Assembly: GCA_024636855.1 (NCBI GenBank)
Contig: JAGXGG010000030.1
Span: forward strand, 1 to 45,944
Source of the DNA: Ignavibacteriota bacterium
GTDB lineage: Bacteria > Bacteroidota > Ignavibacteria > Kapaibacteriales > UBA2268
DNA: 45,944 nt
Direction: 5' to 3'
Made by a program: the position numbers and the translations under genes. A model generated the notes under the pieces. That model had not been told where the DNA came from and made no database searches. It worked only from the letters and a program-made list of their open reading frames with translations. Position 1 is the stretch's first letter; each line of letters opens with the position of its first letter. This document shows positions 42,325 through 45,944 of this stretch, in pieces.

Positions 42325-42819
42325 ATGAATATAACGGAGATTAAAATACTTGAAACGATAATAGCGATAGTGCTGTTCTTCCTGATTAGGATAGTAATAG
42401 TCAAGCTAATAGATAGGACTGTAACCAATCATTTGTTGCATAAAACTCGTGGGAAGATAATAAAGAAACTTCTTCAGATTACTCTTGCTACTATCTTTTC
42501 TATATTCATCCTGACGGTCTGGGGAATTGACCAATCTGAACTAATTATGTTTATGGTCTCTGTACTAACTGTCATTGGGATAGCTTTATTTGCACAATGG
42601 TCCCATCTGTCTAACCTCACTTCTGGCATAATAATCTTTTTCAATCATACAGTCAAATTGGATGATTATGTTGTCATCATGGATAAGGAATATGACATTG
42701 AGGGTAGAGTCAGCGATATTGGTCTTTTCTTTGTTAGGTTGAAAACTAAAGAAGGGGAGGAAGTTACCTTCCCCAATAATGTCTTTTTGCAGAAAATGAT
42801 AAAGAAGAAGAATGTATGA
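42325..42819 (+). CDS. Short MscS-type mechanosensitive channel domain protein
   Basis: 164 residues with two or three N-terminal helices (about 7-25, 52-70 and 75-95), then the MscS pore-helix and beta domain (ALFAQWSHLSNLTSGIIIFFNHTVKLDDYVVI and EGRVSDIGLFFVRLKTKEGEEVTFPNNVFLQKM). It is short: full MscS is about 290 residues with a C-terminal cage that is missing here. It is either a true minimal form or a truncated copy. The stop follows the FPNN block, which is the usual end of the beta domain. It lies two bases after the oxidoreductase gene. Confidence 0.85.
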   Translation: MNITEIKILETIIAIVLFFLIRIVIVKLIDRTVTNHLLHKTRGKIIKKLLQITLATIFSIFILTVWGIDQSELIMFMVSVLTVIGIALFAQWSHLSNLTSGIIIFFNHTVKLDDYVVIMDKEYDIEGRVSDIGLFFVRLKTKEGEEVTFPNNVFLQKMIKKKNV

Positions 42820-42936
42820 TGTCAAGGTAGTGATTATTACTTAAGTTATTCTTTGAAATGATAATGACAAACATTATATTTAATTTTAGTAAAAGAACAT
42901 GAACTATTAATAAATTAAGCTATCTAAAAAAACAGT

Positions 42937-43668
42937 ATGAATATAGCAGTGCTCATAGACGGTGACAATATACCCTCATTTCACGTAAAAGAAATGATGG
43001 AAGAAATTGCAAAATACGGGAACCCAACTATAAAAAGAATTTATGGGGATTGGACAAATCCGCATTTATCCAAATGGAAAAACGTACTGTTAGAAAATGC
43101 AATAACCCCAATACAGCAATACGCATATACCACTGGTAAAAACGCCACCGATTCTGCTATGATCATAGATGCTATGGATATACTATATTCGGAAAAAGTC
43201 AATGGGTTTTGCCTCGTATCGAGCGATAGTGATTTTACTAAATTGGCTACTAGACTACGAGAAGCGGGTATGCAAGTAATAGGGATAGGAGAGAAAAAAA
43301 CTCCGAATCCTTTTATCGTGGCTTGCGATAAATTTATTTACATCGAAATAATCAGAAGAGAGACTGAGAAGAAAGAGAACCCTACCCAAAAAGAAAAGAC
43401 CAAAGATAGTCTGGAGAAAATAACACCTAAAGTTATTTCGCTTATATCCTCTACAATATCTGATTTGTCAGACGAAGAGGGATGGGCTTATTTGGGCGAT
43501 GTCGGAGGTCTAATTCAGAAAAAGCAACCCAATTTTGACTCAAGGAATTATGGTTTCGAAAAGTTGACTCCACTTATCAAATCTACTGGCAAATTCGAGG
43601 TAGAGCAAAGAGAAAGCTCAAAGAGTAAATACAAACTAATCTACGTACGGAACAAAAAGAAGAAATAG
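42937..43668 (+). CDS. NYN-domain nuclease with C-terminal OST-HTH/LOTUS domain
   Basis: 243 residues. The N-terminal NYN (PIN-like) domain starts IAVLIDGDNIP, with catalytic aspartates at 8 and 10, the conserved NATDSAMIIDAMDIL and LVSSDSDFTKLATRLRE. The C-terminal part (about 155-235) is an OST-HTH/LOTUS module (WAYLGDVGGLIQKKQPNFDSRNYGFEKLTPLIKSTGKFEVEQ). NYN enzymes cut RNA, and LOTUS binds RNA or protein partners. This is the LabA-like, DUF88 class found in many bacteria; the substrate is unknown. It stands 117 bases after the MscS gene and 66 before the DUF2461 gene. Confidence 0.92.
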   Translation: MNIAVLIDGDNIPSFHVKEMMEEIAKYGNPTIKRIYGDWTNPHLSKWKNVLLENAITPIQQYAYTTGKNATDSAMIIDAMDILYSEKVNGFCLVSSDSDFTKLATRLREAGMQVIGIGEKKTPNPFIVACDKFIYIEIIRRETEKKENPTQKEKTKDSLEKITPKVISLISSTISDLSDEEGWAYLGDVGGLIQKKQPNFDSRNYGFEKLTPLIKSTGKFEVEQRESSKSKYKLIYVRNKKKK

Positions 43669-43734
43669 AGTTTTCAAGTGTAAAGGATTTTGATAATCTT
43701 TATATACCATAAATTTAAACCCAAAAACAAACCT

Positions 43735-44397
43735 ATGATTACAAAAGAATACTTCGATTTTTTCGCTGAACTAGAGCAAAACAACAACAAAGAGTGGTTT
43801 GATGCCAACCGCAAGCGATACGAGAAACATGTAAAAGTAGCTTTCAAAAATTTAGTAGAACAGATAATCACAGAAGTCGCTTTTGTAGATGATTCTATAG
43901 CTTCGCTCGAGGCGAAAGATGCTATATTCCGTATCAATCGCGATATACGATTCAGCAATGATAAGACTCCTTACAAAACTCAAATGAGTGCTATAATTGC
44001 TCCTCTCGGCAAGAAAGATAAGACTTCCCCAGGACTTTATTTCGAGATAGATAAATCTGGAATTAATGTATATGGCGGAACTTACATGCCAGATAAAGAC
44101 CAGTTGCTTAATCTTCGAAATAAGATTGCTGAAGATATGGATGGATTCCACGAGGCACTGGCTAATAGGGATTTCGTAGCTCACTATGGCGGTTTCGCTG
44201 AAGCAGAGAAACACAAGCGTTTACCAAAGGAGTTACAACATGCTGCCGAGGAAGAACCACTAATTTATAATAAAGGGTTTTACTTTATTAGTAGAGAGGA
44301 AATTGACTTCGATGAACCAAGAATAGTTGACATAGTTATGATAAAATACTTAGCAGCTAAACCAGTATCAGATTGGCTTAGAAATGCGATTGGCTGA
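43735..44397 (+). CDS. DUF2461 family protein
   Basis: 220 residues from the ATG at 43735; an upstream in-frame TTG at 43690 adds 15 residues without a better ribosome site. Family motifs are FFAELEQNNNKEWFDANRKRYE, the conserved FRINRDIRFSNDKTPYKTQMSA and GINVYGGTYMPDKDQL. The proteins are about 220-230 residues, so this is full length. The role is unknown. It follows the NYN gene closely and may share its transcript. Confidence 0.9.
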   Translation: MITKEYFDFFAELEQNNNKEWFDANRKRYEKHVKVAFKNLVEQIITEVAFVDDSIASLEAKDAIFRINRDIRFSNDKTPYKTQMSAIIAPLGKKDKTSPGLYFEIDKSGINVYGGTYMPDKDQLLNLRNKIAEDMDGFHEALANRDFVAHYGGFAEAEKHKRLPKELQHAAEEEPLIYNKGFYFISREEIDFDEPRIVDIVMIKYLAAKPVSDWLRNAIG

Positions 44398-44554
44398 TAT
44401 GTTTTGTAATTTCTATTCCACAAATCCTCTGCCCTCAATAATATACTTTGATTGATAAAAAGAGAAACTAAAAAATATTAATAAAAAGTGCATTTTTTAC
44501 TTGACTTGTTTTCAATAATTTATTAATTTAATCTATTGTTATAACAGGCAGTAC

Positions 44555-45241
44555 ATGAAATTTAGCAAATTAGTCATTTTAGTCTTACTTATCGCAACCC
44601 CTCTTTTATCTCAGTATCAGATAAAAAAGAGTACTACTTCTGCTAGTGGTGGTAAGCAATCCAACTCTAGCAATACGCTGTATCACACAGCAGGTCAGCC
44701 AATTGGTAATTCTAGCTCTAATAGTCAATATTTACTTCGAGAAGGGTATATATTCTATTATTTGGAAGACCCAGTTATACAACTAAGCGATGAGCCACTT
44801 GCACATTCAGATACATTCACCCTTGACTCTATACTCGATGCTAGCTCTATTCGATTCTATATACAACCAGCCGAAGAGATAACAAATGCTGAAGGGTATG
44901 TGTTACTAGCCAGAGCCAATGCAGACCCACAAATCATAGTTACAGACGGCAACTACCCAAGTTTGTATTATTCATCTAATAGCACCAAAGTAGTGTCTAT
45001 ACTTACAGACAAGACGGCAGATAAGATTACAGCATCTGGATTACAACCTAGTCAGACTTATACATTTTTTCTTATACCGTTCAATTGGAATGGCTCTGAT
45101 AATGCCTCTATAAATTTCAAAACTGACGGTTCTATACCAAAGATAACTCAGACAACACCTATTCCCACTATGAGTGAATGGGCGTTGATATTACTCGGCA
45201 TTACAATCCCTATAATTGTATATTTCAAAATGAAAACATAG
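44555..45241 (+). CDS. Surface protein with IPTL-CTERM sorting signal
   Basis: 228 residues. The signal peptide MKFSKLVILVLLIATPLLS is followed by a Ser/Thr-rich region and a beta-rich domain. The C-terminus IPTMSEWALILLGITIPIIVYF followed by KMKT is an IPTL-CTERM signal: motif, membrane helix, and short basic end. Such signals are processed by exosortase-like enzymes; none is visible in the window. A second surface gene follows after nine bases, suggesting an operon. The 157-base gap upstream is A/T-rich and holds no gene. Confidence 0.82.
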   Translation: MKFSKLVILVLLIATPLLSQYQIKKSTTSASGGKQSNSSNTLYHTAGQPIGNSSSNSQYLLREGYIFYYLEDPVIQLSDEPLAHSDTFTLDSILDASSIRFYIQPAEEITNAEGYVLLARANADPQIIVTDGNYPSLYYSSNSTKVVSILTDKTADKITASGLQPSQTYTFFLIPFNWNGSDNASINFKTDGSIPKITQTTPIPTMSEWALILLGITIPIIVYFKMKT

Positions 45242-45250
45242 GCATCATAT

Positions 45251-45944
45251 ATGAAAAAGATTATTCTATTTTTATTATTACTACCGATTTTAGCAATAGC
45301 TCAAATCCCAGAAACTATGAACTACCAAGGTCGTTTGGAAGATAATAGTGGGAATGCTGTAGCAGATGGTAATTACTCTATAGTTTTTACAATCTATGAT
45401 GCTGCCACTAATGGTACTTCGCTTTGGACAGAGACTAGAACCGTAACGACTGAAGACGGATTTTTCAATCTAACTTTGGGAGAAAATACAGCTATTGACA
45501 TTAGCACTGACCAACAGATATGGCTCAATGTAAATATTGGTGGTAACAATTTGACTCCTCGTACTAAGTTAGCCGGTAGTTTGTCGGCTCTCTCTACAAA
45601 GTCCGTTGAGAATACAGCATCAGCTGGTAATTCCGTTGTTAGTTCTATTAATACTTCGTCAGGTGGGGTAGATGCAAGTAAAATAGGTAATGGGAGTGTG
45701 TCCAACGCTGAATTTCAATTGCTAGATGGAGTTGCTAGTGCATTAGTTGGTATTACTGACTCGCAGACCCTAACTAATAAAACTATAAACACTGCTGATA
45801 ATACTATTACTATTGACGCTTCTGATGTTGCAACTGGGACTTTTGTAGATTCGAGAATAGCAGCTTCCAATGTAACACAACACGAATCAAATATTACTAT
45901 TGGTAATTTGAATGGGGCTCCAGCAGGTACAGTCGTAGGTACAA
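45251..45944 (+). CDS. Secreted repeat protein, 5' part only (truncated by window)
   Basis: The frame opens at the ATG at 45251 and stays open to the window end, giving 231 complete codons. It begins MKKIILFLLLLPILAIAQ, a signal peptide, then IPETMNYQGRLEDNSGNAV, an opening often seen in Bacteroidota tail-fibre-like surface proteins. Later phrases such as VSNAEFQLLDGVASALVG and TNKTINTADNTITI belong to the fibre-repeat type (the 'NxEFxxLDGV' pattern). It lies nine bases after the IPTL-CTERM gene. Its C-terminal sorting signal is outside the window. Confidence 0.8.
   Translation, partial: MKKIILFLLLLPILAIAQIPETMNYQGRLEDNSGNAVADGNYSIVFTIYDAATNGTSLWTETRTVTTEDGFFNLTLGENTAIDISTDQQIWLNVNIGGNNLTPRTKLAGSLSALSTKSVENTASAGNSVVSSINTSSGGVDASKIGNGSVSNAEFQLLDGVASALVGITDSQTLTNKTINTADNTITIDASDVATGTFVDSRIAASNVTQHESNITIGNLNGAPAGTVVGT

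Noticed and set aside
45251-45944. Prophage tail fibre
   Set aside because: The repeat phrases resemble tail fibres, but the gene has a signal peptide and no phage gene is near. It fits a bacterial surface protein.
1-45944. tRNA, rRNA or transposase genes
   Set aside because: I scanned the intergenic gaps for cloverleaf ends, rRNA-like conserved blocks and DDE or Y1 transposase motifs in all frames and found none that could be supported.

Overview
The window looks like a chromosomal segment of a low-GC, Gram-negative member of the Bacteroidota/Chlorobiota (FCB) group. Supporting this are two proteins with type IX secretion (Por-type) C-terminal tails, several Sec lipoproteins, an Sec-exported lipoprotein-type clade II nitrous oxide reductase, DUF1684, DUF2461 and DUF481 proteins, and a NosD of the type with a Cys pair at its N-terminus. 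An exact taxon cannot be fixed from the sequence alone. No rRNA, tRNA, CRISPR array, prophage or transposase was seen.

Layout. 1-657: 3' part of a BadF/BcrA-type (N-acetylglucosamine kinase-like) ATPase. 654-1970 (-): cytoplasmic TPR protein. 2066-6511 (+): tight run of DJ-1/PfpI protein, patatin-barrel fusion (type Vd-like), membrane-anchored rhodanese and a sigma-54-type AAA+ activator with no sensor domain. 6606-6950: small DUF2834-like membrane protein. 6968-14203 (-): a complete-looking nitrous oxide reduction operon read as Rrf2 regulator, 4-TM protein, lipoprotein cytochrome c, NosZ, an intrinsic terminator, then NosB-like, NosL, NosD, NosF and NosY, the last five overlapping one another. 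14456-16250 (+): lipoate-protein ligase and a Crp-family regulator.

16314-19577: barrel protein, exported TPR protein, small membrane protein and glycosyltransferase. 19691-20496: four tandem palindromic repeat units, one of which holds a GxxExxY PD-(D/E)XK gene where the others carry a short spacer. 20576-21901 (-): S-adenosylhomocysteine hydrolase. 22155-26816 (+): giant secreted protein with an IgGFc-binding-like N-terminus and a T9SS tail. 27128-30365: redox group of a second Rrf2 paralogue, Rieske protein, YceI, MarR and Old Yellow Enzyme.

30416-32813 (-): four overlapping envelope genes (DUF481 barrel, DUF1684 lipoprotein, lipoprotein, small soluble protein). 32959-36112 (-): lipoprotein, PLP trans-sulfuration enzyme, PepSY-like lipoprotein. 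36276-37994 (+): exported M14 carboxypeptidase. 37995-38348: a mosaic of dispersed non-coding repeats. 38349-41214 (-): two secreted cell-surface proteins (PKD and YCF48/BNR-like with T9SS tail). 41471-44397 (+): NmrA/QorB-type oxidoreductase, short MscS protein, NYN-LOTUS protein and DUF2461 protein. 44555-45944 (+): an IPTL-CTERM surface protein and the start of a secreted repeat protein.

The coherent physiology is respiration of N2O to N2. The membrane-anchored cytochrome c probably feeds electrons to NosZ, NosL and NosDFY supply copper and sulfur for the metal centres, and an Fe-S Rrf2 protein at the operon head probably senses NO or redox state. No nitrite or NO reductase gene is visible. 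The best candidates for something little described are the gene-in-repeat array (19.7-20.5 kb), the CxxCH motif on NosD, the Rrf2-led nos operon with its extra 4-TM protein and internal terminator, and the four-gene envelope operon at 30.4-32.8 kb.
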